In this document: piece by piece, positions 39,912-49,572 of the stretch | Layout of the letters: the number at the start of each line of letters is the position of its first letter | How positions within the stretch are numbered: the first letter of the stretch is position 1 | DNA from: Gammaproteobacteria bacterium | Lineage (GTDB): Bacteria; Pseudomonadota; Gammaproteobacteria; CAIRSR01 | Reading direction: 5' to 3' | DNA: 64,000 nucleotides | Assembly: GCA_963575655.1 (NCBI GenBank) | Contig: CAUYTY010000011.1 | Location: forward strand, 1 to 64,000 | Notes under the pieces: generated by a model | Databases searched by the model: none | The model's input: the letters and a program-made list of their open reading frames with translations, nothing else | What the model was told of the DNA's origin: nothing | Program-made: the position numbers and the translations under genes

Positions 39912-42633
39912 TCATTTTTCCTTTTTATTTCTATCATTAGCAGGCGGTATTGTTGAAATTTCGACGGTGACTCTCACCGTTGCCTGTGGATTCGCAGCGA
40001 GTGCCGCAACGATTTGGTCTGCAAGTTGCGCAAACATTACTGTAGAGACCTCGGCCGTGCCGTGAAATGATGTTGTCGTGGAGAGAGGCGACGGATTGAA
40101 CGCCAAGGAGTTCTGAACGGGTAATACCGCTTCTGTGATTGGATGGTAGGCCTTTTCGTAGGCACGTGCCGCTTTGGGCTCGATCAAGAGCAGGGTTTTA
40201 TCCAATTGAACGGTTCCACTCCCGAGGTGGAATCCTTCGAACTCCCCACCACTCTGTCCGTAGGCAGTGCCGAAAAAGTCACGGCTGGCGGCGCCGCTGT
40301 GGATCGTTTGGGTGAGTACGTCACGATTTCTCAGACGAGGTAGATAGAGATAACGAAGCGTATCCTCCCAAAAGGTTATTGCTCTGGCGGCAGGCTGTTT
40401 TGGTGTCCAATAGAGTTCTTTGAGCCGAGTGCGTAGGTGAATGGGTGACCAACTCGTCAGGACCAATTCATTTTCGATACAAGTACGTTCAATCTCACTG
40501 CTCATAGTGCCGGCCGTCGTATTAAGTGAGAATACGGTAATGGTTGGCAACGGGGCGGTAGGAGTCTCTTGTTCCGGGCAGAGCAACCATCGATAGCATT
40601 CACGAATGATACGCGGGAACGCCTCCTGGATTGTTTGTAATTCTTTTTCGGCCTGTTTCTTTTGTGATGGATCGAGGTCGAGTCTGCCTTCCTTTTCGTC
40701 GTCTACTAGAGAATCCCAGGCGAGCGCAGAACGGGCGGCATCGCTCATTAAGGTGCGCACATTCTGATCTGCTGCCATAAAGATCAGACGATTAGCTCGA
40801 TAGCGTGGTTGGGAACCCTGGCTACGCAGATATTCTTGTAGCAACTCGAAGGCTGGGTGTGGATCCTCTCGCGAATATTCTGGTTGTGGTGGCAAGACTA
40901 CGAGTCGGAGCGCGCTGTCGTCCGGTACCTCTGCGGGTGAAACGAAGAGGTGAATTCCATCGAACAAGGCCATATTTCCGACCATGCGTCCAAAGACCTC
41001 GGCAATTTTATTGCGTTTGGTTTGATCGTCGATGCGGTGTTTACGATTTTCCATCTCGCGGCGCAGATTGGAGCGCGAATCGAACCAGAAACGAATGGCA
41101 TCCTGGTTGCTTGAGTGATTGAGGTAGTGCAGACGTTCAACCAGTTGGGCGAGGACCTCAATATAGATCGACGAGGTTTGCCCGGGTTGTAGGCATCCCA
41201 ACAGGACGTGGGCACGATCGAGGCTACGGATATTCGTTTTGGTCGCCACGGATGCGGGGGCACTGCCAAAAAAGATGGTGCGCGCTACTCGACGCGCGGC
41301 ACTAATCTGACCGAAGTGTTGATCACGATTCTCTAGATCAGTAGTTTCGGCGCGGTCGCCATCAATATCGCGTTCGATTACTACCTCCCAACCGGGAGGC
41401 AAATAACAAGTCAGGTCATTACGACTACAACCATCATAGAGCGGCAAACTGCCGGGTTGAACCATTAGATCTCGATTGTTTTCTTTCCATAGGCGAGCGA
41501 TAACCTTGGCCATGAATTTGAGGATACCGCGTAACTGTGAAAAACCATCGAGGGTGATCCAGTCCTCATAGATGCGGTCGAAGATCTCGGGATGAATGGG
41601 GTAGGCGCGGATTAGTCGGTCGAAATAGCGCCCCTCCTGAGTTTCGCTGGGGAGTTTGTTCCCCTCATCTCCGTAGATTTTGGCGAAGGCCCGGCATACC
41701 GTATCTTGGGCGGCGGGGTCATGGATTGGATCGAACAGACGGCAGCGCACAATATCAAAAGTTTCCTCCATGCTTGCTGGTTTCCACAGTGCCTGTATCC
41801 GCCCCCGTCCAAAGGACTTTTCCAGGGTACGTAGGGCACTCATCCCGCGCCGGCAACCCACCGGTTGTTCGCCTTCTTGCTTGGGGGGGGGGCTCGGGCA
41901 ACGAGGCCAATACGACGGTGGTGGGTACCAGGTTGGCGACCTCGGTGAGGGCCTGTATGAACGAAAGGTTACTGTCGTAGCTCCCACCGCTCAGGGTCTG
42001 TCCTTCTGGGAACTGTCGTACATAGTTGACCAGGTCATCGATGAGAATGATGCACGGTGCATAGATTTCGAGTAGCTCCAGAAGAATGTCCTTACCGGGC
42101 GCAGTACCGGTTGCGTCCGCGTCCAAGACCCGACTGAAACCCTCCTCGCCGCCCAATTGCCAGGCCAGCTCGCCCCACAGGGTTCGGACAATCCGCTGCC
42201 CATGCTTCCAGTGTTGACCGGGGGAGTGGGCTGTACCATCCAATATGGCCACGTGTACCGGAGGAAGTGCCACCAACCCTACTGCTTCAAATAGTTCGGG
42301 GATCCCTATTAATTCGGTGAGTGTGCACTGATGGGTCGCGAGGTGATAAGCGGCGAGTAGGGTATGGGTCTTGCCGCCACCCGAGGCGGTTTGAAGTCGA
42401 ATGACGGACTCACCGCCTAATCCGGCGAGGCGTTGTGCCACTTGCGTGAGCAACCAGCGCATTCCCTCGGTGATGATGGTACGATCGAAAAAGGCAGCAG
42501 CCTCCTGATATTCACGGGTGGCCTTTCCGTTATACACCGCAGTAAGGTCAGCGTTGAATTCAGATTGTCGAAAGGTCTCTTCCAATACGTCACGATGAGG
42601 AGTGGCGATCTCGCGCCAGGGTTTCAAACTCAT
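39912..42633 (-). pseudogene. DUF499-family AAA-type ATPase with a +1 frameshift in a C10 run
   Basis: The N-terminal frame (42633 to about 41890) holds the Walker [10 protein letters not shown] (residues 82-90) and a Walker [13 protein letters not shown]. The second frame continues [14 protein letters not shown], then a long helical body and a C-terminal ANPQATVRVTVEIS. They meet at a run of ten G on the plus strand (41883-41892); nine would restore [14 protein letters not shown]499 ATPases are usually found in anti-phage islands with DUF1156 methyltransferase, DUF3780 and helicase genes. None of these is here, so this is an orphan. The length is otherwise complete. Confidence 0.8.
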
Positions 42634-42682
42634 GAGTTTTATACCTTTCCCGTTATTCGGTAGGTTGGTTTGTTATGGGTAT

Positions 42683-42757
42683 TAGACATTATCAGAAATC
42701 CCACCCTCGCCTCTTGTCACGGAGGGTAGGTTGGGGTGAGGTTTCTGATAGTGTCTA
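42683..42757. mobile_element. Short inverted-repeat element, family 3
   Basis: TAGACATTATCAGAAATC at the left and GTTTCTGATAGTGTCTA at the right are inverted repeats. The centre holds CCACCCTCGC and a TTGGGGTGAGG complement. It is related to the larger element at 58244-58412 and lies between the DUF499 and lipoprotein genes. Confidence 0.6.
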
Positions 42758-42858
42758 TTGATTCCGTAGGACGATTAAGTACGACGTACCTACCGAAACT
42801 AGAGAATTCATCAGTCGCACGATATGAGTACCTCTCTGACCATCTCCATTAATGAAAG

Positions 42859-43416
42859 TTAAGGTTCAGAGGAGGGCTGTTTCTTGGTAAACCAGAATTT
42901 CTGGATCCGTCCGCTTTCTGGATTGTAGGAAAGAACGGCGTTATAGTCTTTGACGGGTCCGTAGAGTGCAGATTCCTTGAGATAGGCATAGGCGGCGGGG
43001 AGCATGAACAATACAGATAATAGAGAACGGGTTCGTGGTTCCATCGTAACGGTGCCGCCACCATCCTGAACAGTATTTAACCAGCGAGTGAGGCGTGGTG
43101 GAATCTGGTTAATAGTTGCGGGAGCAACAAAGGCGATACTGACCGTTCCTTGACTATTCTTGAGTGCGTTAGAAAGTTCTTGATCGAAGGCATCGAGGTC
43201 CGTGAACGATACCGTTGTTATTGCAGGTGGCTCGGTGGAGGTTGTTTCCACCCTGGTGTTCGTCTCATTGGTTGGGGTAAGAGGTTGCGTGTGTGTGGTG
43301 GGGGTTGCCAAGGCAACGGTGCCTCCCGAGTTCTGCGTGGCAACCTGTTCACCGGCACAACCAGCAAGACTCGCAAGGATGATACTCACTACCCAGTTTC
43401 TGTGTGCCATTGTCAT
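42859..43416 (-). CDS. Putative lipoprotein of unknown function
   Basis: A 185-residue protein. A signal peptide ends in the lipobox LAGC (Cys at about residue 20). A Thr/Pro-rich linker (residues 30-65) follows, then a folded part with VSIAFVAPATINQIPPRLTRWLN (split motif) and a C-terminal hydrophobic stretch (LLSVLFMLPAAYAY) and YNPESGRIQKFWF. I do not recognise a family. It lies downstream of mfd on the same strand and is probably outer-membrane anchored. Confidence 0.65.
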   Translation of the reverse strand: MTMAHRNWVVSIILASLAGCAGEQVATQNSGGTVALATPTTHTQPLTPTNETNTRVETTSTEPPAITTVSFTDLDAFDQELSNALKNSQGTVSIAFVAPATINQIPPRLTRWLNTVQDGGGTVTMEPRTRSLLSVLFMLPAAYAYLKESALYGPVKDYNAVLSYNPESGRIQKFWFTKKQPSSEP

Positions 43417-43682
43417 GATATTTTCGCCGTATTAGAGGATGCTCAAGGGAATCATCGTGTCAGTTTCCACCTTCTGGGGGACCCAACGATTATCAGCTTA
43501 AATCCCAGGATATGCGGTACTGTGATGGATGGAAAATCAAACTGTGTCAGAACGATTATTTGAGAATATCATTTCTGATAGTGTTGTCAATGGGGTGCGT
43601 AATTCAAGAGTTGCACGTTGAGTTTGAATCCGCCAGTTGAATGAAATTTGAGTCGGCTCTAAATTTTTGTGCCCCCAAATTC

Positions 43683-46600
43683 CTATCGCCCCCACCCGCC
43701 CCCACGCCCAGAAGGCCGCGTTCCCATTTGTCCTCCCGCGCCAACCCGCCCAGGTGTTTTCGTGCGTCCGGGACGAACCTCGGCGGCGGGTTTCGGAATC
43801 TCAGCCAAAGCGGGAGGCGGAACCAGAGGAGTTTTACGACTAGATGGTGGTGCCAACACCGCAATCAAATACTCCGCCGCCGCAAGCCGACTTACCGTAT
43901 CGGGCAAAACCGCAGTAACACGCAATTTATCTTGCCCATCTAACCGATAGATCTGTGGTTGGACCTGAATAAGTTTGAGCACAGCTCCCGGATCAATGGC
44001 CGGCTCGGGATGGAATAATAGCCGTCCTCCGGTGGGACCCAATTCAATTTTACGTATCCCCAATGGCCGCGCCAGTAGTTTTAGCTCTGTGGTGCGGAAT
44101 AGGATTTGGACCGGTTCGGGCAATAGACCAAAACGGTCGATCATCTCTACTTGTAGTTCGCGCAATTCTCCCTCGGTCGTAGCGTTAGCAATACGTTTGT
44201 ACAAAATCAGCCGGGTATGAACATCCGCCAGATAGTCCTCGGGGATAAGTGCCGGGAGATGGAGATCGACCTCGGAATTTTGTTCCAATGGTCGTTCCAA
44301 TTCTGGGCGGCGACCGGATTTGAGGGCGTTGACCGCGCGTGTTAGCAATTCCTGATAGAGCGTAAAACCCACCTCCTGCATTTGGCCGCTCTGCTCCTCG
44401 CCGAGTAATTCACCCGCGCCGCGAATCTCCATATCGTGGGTGGCCAGGGTGAAACCAACCCCAAGATCCTCCAGCGACTCGATAGCGTCTAGACGTTTGA
44501 TGGCGTCCGGGGTCATCGACTTTTTTTCCGGGACGATCAAATAGGCGTAGGCACGATGATGAGAGCGTCCAACCCGTCCACGCAGTTGGTAGAGTTGGGC
44601 CAATCCGAGACGGTCGGCCCGATGAATGATGATAGTGTTGGCGCTAGGAACGTCGATACCAGTCTCGATGATGGTGCTGCACACCAACACATTGAAACGC
44701 TGGTGATAAAAATCGAGCATCACCCGCTCTAGGTCTCGTTCGCGCATCTGACCGTGGGCAACCTGGACCGTCGCCTCGGGTAGCAACTCCTCTACCATTC
44801 GAGCCATCTTGTCGATGGTGTCCACCTCGTTGTGCAGGAAATAGACCTGTCCCCCGCGTTTGATCTCGCGCAGCATTGCCTCGCGCAGCAGGGTGTTGTC
44901 CCAGGTTCGGACAAATGTCTGGATGGCAAGCCGTCGCGCTGGAGGTGTGGCGATGATAGAGATCTCGCGTAGCCCCGAGACCGCCATGTTGAGGGTGCGC
45001 GGGATCGGGGTGGCGGTTAGGGTGAGAAGGTCCACCGAGGTGCGCAGCGACTTGAGCGCCTCCTTCTGACGGACCCCGAAGCGGTGTTCCTCATCGATGA
45101 TGGCGAGGCCGAGATTCTTGAAGACGATGTCCGCCTGGAGTAGCTTGTGGGTGGCGATGACAATATCCACGCTGCCAGCCGCCAATCCCGCGAGGACCTC
45201 ATCCTGTTGCTTCTTGGTGCGGAAGCGCGACATTACCTCAATCCGCACCGGCCACTCGGCGAAGCGGTCGATAAAAGTCTGGTAGTGCTGCTGGGCAAGC
45301 AGGGTGGTCGGGACCAGCAACGCCACTTGGCGTCCGCTCAACACCGCAACAAAGGCGGCACGCAGGGCAACCTCGGTCTTGCCGAAACCGACATCACCAC
45401 ACACAACCCGGTCCATTGGACGCCCTGCCGCCAGGTCTTTGAGTGTGGCGTCGATGGCGTCTTGCTGGTCGGGAGTAGTCTCAAAGGGAAAACCCGCAGC
45501 AAACGCTAGATATTGCTCGTGTTCCACGGTAAAGGAGTGACCCGCGCGCGCAGCACGACGGGCGTAGAGGTCGAGCAATTCCGCAGCAACATCGCGCGCC
45601 CGTTCAGCGGCGCGGCTTCTGGCCTTCTCCCATTGCCCTGAACCGAGTTTGTGGAGTGGCGCGTGCTCGGGGTCCATGCCGGTGTAGCGGCCAACCAGGT
45701 GCAGCGCCGCGACCGGGACATAGAGTTTGTCGCCACCCGCGTATTCGAGGGTGAGGAATTCGGTGTCTACCCCATCCACAGCTAACCGTTGCAACCCCAG
45801 ATAACGTCCCACCCCGTGAGCTTCGTGGACCACCGGTGCGCCGATGTGGAGTTCGGTAAGGTCGCGGATCACGGCCTCAGCGTCGCGCCCCTTGCGCTCG
45901 CGATCACGGCGGCGGCGTTGCATTGCCTGTTCGCCAAATAATTGATGCTCGGCTACTACCGCCAGCGGGGGCAATCCCTCTTGGAGCAGCCTCGTCAGGC
46001 ATAGCCCTTGCTCTAGGGGCGCGATGGTGATGGCAAGGGGGACCTCACTCCCCAAAAATTCCTGCCAATCCTTCACTGATACCGGGCGAAGGTTGGCTCC
46101 ATGCAGTACCTCGAGCAAGGCCTCGCGCCGTCCGGTGGTTTCAGCGACGATCAGCACTCGTCCAGAGAATTCACCTAGGAAATCCAGTAATCGCCCAAGG
46201 GGGCGAGTGACACGGGCCTCGATGGGCAATTCTGGGGGGGGCTCGGTAGCAAAGTTGGTTGTCCCCGCCTGCGGTTCCTGGGGATCGTGGTGGAAGGTGA
46301 CGCGGGGATGGGTGTTGAGGCCGGCAAAGACCTCATGAGTCTGGAGATAGAGCACACCCGGCGGCAATAACGGTCGCTCTCGGTCATGACGGGCGGACTC
46401 GTAACGTGTCCCCACCTCGCGCCAGAAGGCATCTGCCGCCCCCTCCAATCCTGCCGCACCGATTACCACCCCACTTGGTGGTAGGTAATCGAAGAGCGTG
46501 GCGGTACGTGCAAAAAATAGCGGTAGGTAGTACTCGATACCGGCAGACGCCAGGCCACGGGTCACGTCTCGATAGACCGGGCTGCCCGTATCACCATCAA

Positions 46601-47384
46601 AGGCCCTGCGCCAAGCCTCGCGGAAGCGGGAGATGGCGGCTTCGTCGAAAGGAAATTCACGAGCCGGTAGGAGTCGAATGGATTTGATCGATTCGCGGGA
46701 GCGTTGATTCTCTGGGTCGAAGGTGCGGATGGAATCGACCTCATCGTCGCAGAGATCGATGCGATAGGGCAGCTCCGCCCCCATCGGATAGAGGTCGAAC
46801 AATCCGCCGCGCACCGCGAATTCTCCACGTTCCATCACTGTAGCGACGGCACGATACCCCGCGACCTCTAATCGAGCGCGCAATCCCTCGCGGTTGAGAC
46901 GCTGCCCCACGTCGAGGAGCAACGTAGAGGCGTCGAGGTATTCGCGAGGCGGGAGACGTTGCATCAGGGTCGCCACCGGCACCAGCAGGATGCCTCGCGT
47001 CAGTGATGGTAAACGGTGCAGAGCGGCAAGACGCTCCGAGATGATGTCCTGGTGGGGGGAAAAAACGTCGTAGGGCAGGGTTTCCCAATCCGGGAAGTTC
47101 AACACTGGCAGGTCAGTCGCATTGGATCCGCGTCCTAAATAGAAACGCAGGTCTTGAGCCAGACGGGTAGCACTCGTGGTGTCTTCGGTGACCACCACCA
47201 GCGGTGCGGAACAACTCCGTGCCGCATTGGCCAGTGTTAGTCCCAGGGCGCTTCCATGGAGCTGTCCCCAACTCAGACGTTGGCCGGGACGCTTAGGAAT
47301 GGGGGGGGCAAGAGGACTGGTGAGCGTAGCGAGGTTGGAGGAATTAACGGGATGGACGGCGAGGGTTGGGTTAGGAGCAGTCAT
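43683..47384 (-). CDS. mfd: Transcription-repair coupling factor Mfd
   Basis: A 1233-residue SF2 translocase. The UvrB-homology N-terminus has LPVLNFPDWETLPYD. The RNA-polymerase-interacting CarD-like domain is at about residues 505-575 (GAPVVHEAHGVGRYLGL). The helicase core has Walker A GDVGFGKTE at 663-671, DEEHRFG and QLRGRVGRS, and a TRCF domain follows. It removes stalled polymerase and recruits UvrA. It carries about 45 Pro/Gly/Arg-rich residues at the C-terminus, longer than usual. The start is ATG 47384. Confidence 0.97.
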   Translation of the reverse strand: MTAPNPTLAVHPVNSSNLATLTSPLAPPIPKRPGQRLSWGQLHGSALGLTLANAARSCSAPLVVVTEDTTSATRLAQDLRFYLGRGSNATDLPVLNFPDWETLPYDVFSPHQDIISERLAALHRLPSLTRGILLVPVATLMQRLPPREYLDASTLLLDVGQRLNREGLRARLEVAGYRAVATVMERGEFAVRGGLFDLYPMGAELPYRIDLCDDEVDSIRTFDPENQRSRESIKSIRLLPAREFPFDEAAISRFREAWRRAFDGDTGSPVYRDVTRGLASAGIEYYLPLFFARTATLFDYLPPSGVVIGAAGLEGAADAFWREVGTRYESARHDRERPLLPPGVLYLQTHEVFAGLNTHPRVTFHHDPQEPQAGTTNFATEPPPELPIEARVTRPLGRLLDFLGEFSGRVLIVAETTGRREALLEVLHGANLRPVSVKDWQEFLGSEVPLAITIAPLEQGLCLTRLLQEGLPPLAVVAEHQLFGEQAMQRRRRDRERKGRDAEAVIRDLTELHIGAPVVHEAHGVGRYLGLQRLAVDGVDTEFLTLEYAGGDKLYVPVAALHLVGRYTGMDPEHAPLHKLGSGQWEKARSRAAERARDVAAELLDLYARRAARAGHSFTVEHEQYLAFAAGFPFETTPDQQDAIDATLKDLAAGRPMDRVVCGDVGFGKTEVALRAAFVAVLSGRQVALLVPTTLLAQQHYQTFIDRFAEWPVRIEVMSRFRTKKQQDEVLAGLAAGSVDIVIATHKLLQADIVFKNLGLAIIDEEHRFGVRQKEALKSLRTSVDLLTLTATPIPRTLNMAVSGLREISIIATPPARRLAIQTFVRTWDNTLLREAMLREIKRGGQVYFLHNEVDTIDKMARMVEELLPEATVQVAHGQMRERDLERVMLDFYHQRFNVLVCSTIIETGIDVPSANTIIIHRADRLGLAQLYQLRGRVGRSHHRAYAYLIVPEKKSMTPDAIKRLDAIESLEDLGVGFTLATHDMEIRGAGELLGEEQSGQMQEVGFTLYQELLTRAVNALKSGRRPELERPLEQNSEVDLHLPALIPEDYLADVHTRLILYKRIANATTEGELRELQVEMIDRFGLLPEPVQILFRTTELKLLARPLGIRKIELGPTGGRLLFHPEPAIDPGAVLKLIQVQPQIYRLDGQDKLRVTAVLPDTVSRLAAAEYLIAVLAPPSSRKTPLVPPPALAEIPKPAAEVRPGRTKTPGRVGAGGQMGTRPSGRGGGWGR

Positions 47385-47754
47385 GGTCCAGAGGTCGGTA
47401 GCACTGTAGTGGCGTCGCTAAAGTTTGCGCGATCATATACGGGAACGTTCACGGCCTGGATTATCGTTGCGCCGCAAGCGATAAAACAACTACGGGGTGT
47501 CGTATAACAGATGTTAGGCAGACTCAACCTTGAAGATCGCGTAGGACGCGGTGAGGAACGAATCGTATCATTCGCGGGCTTTTTCGGTTTACAACGCAGG
47601 ACTCGAATTGAACACCGCCGGATAATACCTACCATGCTACCTTTGCTAAATTCTTTACCAGCCTAAGACACAATTCTTGATTTTGCTTATTTCTCTGCGT
47701 TTTCTCGAAAAAGATAGATTGATTAATTAGCGTCCGTTTTTCGGGGTCTACTGT

Positions 47755-47908
47755 AACTCAAGTTGCCACCTATGGACGCCAACCCACAAGAATACGTGGA
47801 ACGCGTAGATTGGGCCGACGAAGGAGGCCCAACATTGGTATCAGCGGAAATGTTGGGCCTCCTTCGTCGGCCCAACCTACGTAATTCTGGATAGGTGCAA
47901 CTGGTTAC
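47755..47908. mobile_element. MITE-like element, family 1, with a large inner palindrome
   Basis: ACTCAAGTTGCCACCTAT at the left and ATAGGTGCAACTGG at the right are imperfect inverted ends. Inside, GTAGATTGGGCCGACGAAGG and its complement CCTTCGTCGGCCCAACCTAC form an arm of more than 30 bases around GGTATCAGCGG. Confidence 0.7.
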
Positions 47909-48110
47909 ATCGTTCCCACGCTCCGCGTGGGAATGCATCCCGCGACGCTCCTGCGTCGCGTATTGGTGGGGATCACGAACAAGCCGGAAGTCATCGCGCT
48001 ATATGACCGTATGGAACGCAATCACCACAATGGATGTGCCGTGTTTCGAGACACGCGACGTGGGAGCGTCGCGGGATGCGTTCCCACGCGGAGCGTGGGA
48101 ACGATGTAAC
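47904..48110. mobile_element. Inverted-repeat element with about 47-bp ends, family 4
   Basis: The left end begins GTTACATCGTTCCCACGCTC. The right end is its reverse complement over about 47 bases with a single difference near base 31. The interior of about 110 bases has no convincing gene. The left end overlaps the neighbouring family 1 element by about five bases. Confidence 0.8.
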
Positions 48111-48129
48111 TAGCCAATCGGAGCCCACT

Positions 48130-48573
48130 CTACGGTTGATTCGGATTAAAATAACGATCCGCGTCGTCGGTATCTACGAGTTGGTTTTTGGCATTCTGTA
48201 GGGGCAATTCGAAATCGTTCCACCCTCGTAATCCCAGCTTGAGTGAACGTATTCGCTGAAAACCCATCAACTGCATAACGTGGCAGGCCAATACGCTACG
48301 GTGGCCCGATCGGCAGATTACGATAACATCCTCCTCTCGGGCAATCGCAAGACGTGGCACAGTCTCTTCGTAACCGGTTTCGCAGGCCTGCTCCAAGATG
48401 CCTCGGGGTACATTGAGAGAATCAGGAACATGAACCACGTTAAATTCATACGGCTCCCGGATATCAAGGAGCAAGATTGGTCGGCCTTCCTTTAACTCAG
48501 GATCCAGATCCCAGGGCAATACCTCTCGTACCAATGGTCGAACCTCTTCTACCAAATCCATGAAGCGCTTCAT
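48130..48573 (-). CDS. Rhodanese-domain protein
   Basis: A 147-residue single rhodanese domain. LLLDIREPYEFNVVHVPDS contains the usual N-terminal motif, and the active loop CRSGHRS has the catalytic Cys at about residue 98. WNDFELPL closes the domain. It probably transfers sulfane sulfur in the cytoplasm. No signal peptide is present. The start MKRFMDLVEEV is preceded by AAGGGGGGATC, a plausible ribosome binding site. Confidence 0.88.
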   Translation of the reverse strand: MKRFMDLVEEVRPLVREVLPWDLDPELKEGRPILLLDIREPYEFNVVHVPDSLNVPRGILEQACETGYEETVPRLAIAREEDVIVICRSGHRSVLACHVMQLMGFQRIRSLKLGLRGWNDFELPLQNAKNQLVDTDDADRYFNPNQP

Positions 48574-48869
48574 GATCCCCCCTTATTGAAAAAGTAGCTT
48601 CACAAGAAAATTAGAAACTGAACGATCAGAGCAAGGAAACTATAATAGTTTCAGTCTCTTGGTATGGTTCTCCGGTATCTTTAGCTCTATGTCATAGATT
48701 GGGCAGCCTGCGTAGGATACAGAGAGGGTGACGCACATGATGCGGTTCGTTCCTCATCGCATCCTATGCGAGCTTGCAATACTGGAATCGAATGAACCGA
48801 ATTAAACGGCTGCTGGTTATGCTGTTCATGCCAAACCAGGCATTCAATCGCTATTGAATGATTATTGCG
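48574..48869. other. Gap upstream of the rhodanese gene
   Basis: It contains a repeat with GATGCGGTTCGTTCCTCATC and CGCATCCTATGCGAG at about 48738-48773; a related copy is at about 49350-49380. No gene is seen. Confidence 0.45.
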
Positions 48870-48959
48870 TTACTTATCTGCTTTACGTGCAGCATCCAGT
48901 GCAAGATAAGTAATAAATGCTGCTACTGCAATAAGAACCAAAGAAATGACGATAACCAT
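48870..48959 (-). CDS. 29-residue single-span membrane peptide
   Basis: The ORF encodes MVIVISLVLIAVAAFITYLA followed by LDAARKADK: one hydrophobic helix (residues 2-20) and a short charged tail, the layout of small membrane proteins. It starts three bases after the stop of the larger small protein at 48962 (same strand), with GAG/TTATAAAG upstream, so the pair is probably one transcript. I know similar two-gene pairs in other bacteria only as unnamed hypotheticals. The function is unknown. Confidence 0.55.
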   Translation of the reverse strand: MVIVISLVLIAVAAFITYLALDAARKADK

Positions 48960-48961
48960 CT

Positions 48962-49189
48962 TTATAACTCATCAAGTGAGGTGATTTTTTCTTCAATGCA
49001 CTTATGAATTTGGTAACCACCAAGGCTGATTATCAACAAGGAGAGCATGGTGGCCAGGGTGAGCAACTAATGTACTAATTGGAAATTTGAAATAAGCCAA
49101 CCTGAGAGACTTATAATAGTGGCGATCAAAATACCTAGCCAAAGCTTTAAGTAGGCAATTTGTTCTTTGGCACGGTCAAGTTTTGACAT
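48962..49189 (-). pseudogene. Small two-span membrane protein gene interrupted by TAG
   Basis: The frame starts MSKLDRAKEQIAYLKLWLGI and has a first membrane span. It reaches TAG at 49067-49069, then continues in the same frame with a second span (LLTLATMLSLLIISLGGYQI) and a charged tail CIEEKITSLDEL to TAA at 48962-48964. In total it would be 75 residues. The matched layout on both sides of the stop argues for a nonsense mutation in a real gene; a true 40-residue protein is the alternative. It is followed at once by the 29-residue peptide gene. Confidence 0.6.
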
Positions 49190-49572
49190 TTACCCATCTC
49201 TTTCAAGAACGATTATTATTAGCTCAAGTAGAACGTGGTGATGAATAAATTGCATCATTCGCGTTATGCCCCACCGTCGATAACCATCTCAGGGCATACG
49301 TCCAATTCGAGTAATACACAACATCGCACCGCATCGAACATAAAATGATACGGTTCGTTTTCCTCGCATCCTACGCATGCCTCTGTCGGAATAACGGATA
49401 GGTAACAGCTTGGGTTACCTATCCAGGTTGGTTTCTTGGTCTGTTCTGTCTAAATCTTGATTTGTATGATTTCTTGGATTTTTGATGATTCTACATCAAG
49501 GAAATCTTCCAATTCTTCTAATCCTAGTTCAGGCACTGTTAGCAAGTTGAATTAGAAAGCAATGTAGAGTCC
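49190..49572. other. Gap with repeat ends
   Basis: It holds a GATACGGTTCGTTTTCCTCG repeat near 49350 and a family 1 end with a small palindrome (GGATAGGTAACAGC...TTGGGTTACCTATCC) at 49397-49424. A TTGATGATTCTACATCAA dyad lies at about 49481-49498. No gene is seen. Confidence 0.45.

Larger units (their letters stand above)
47385..48129. other. Gap between mfd and the rhodanese gene: repeat cluster
   Basis: The mfd promoter region lies at the left. It is followed by a family 1 element (47755-47908) with a long internal hairpin and, abutting it, a 47-bp-ended inverted-repeat element (47904-48110). No gene is recognised. Confidence 0.65.

Noticed and set aside
49481-49498. FNR-like site TTGATG/CATCAA before the NarL-type regulator
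   Set aside because: The half-sites are six bases apart (eight counting TTGAT/ATCAA), not the four needed for FNR. It also lies beyond the 3' end of the gene, not in its promoter.
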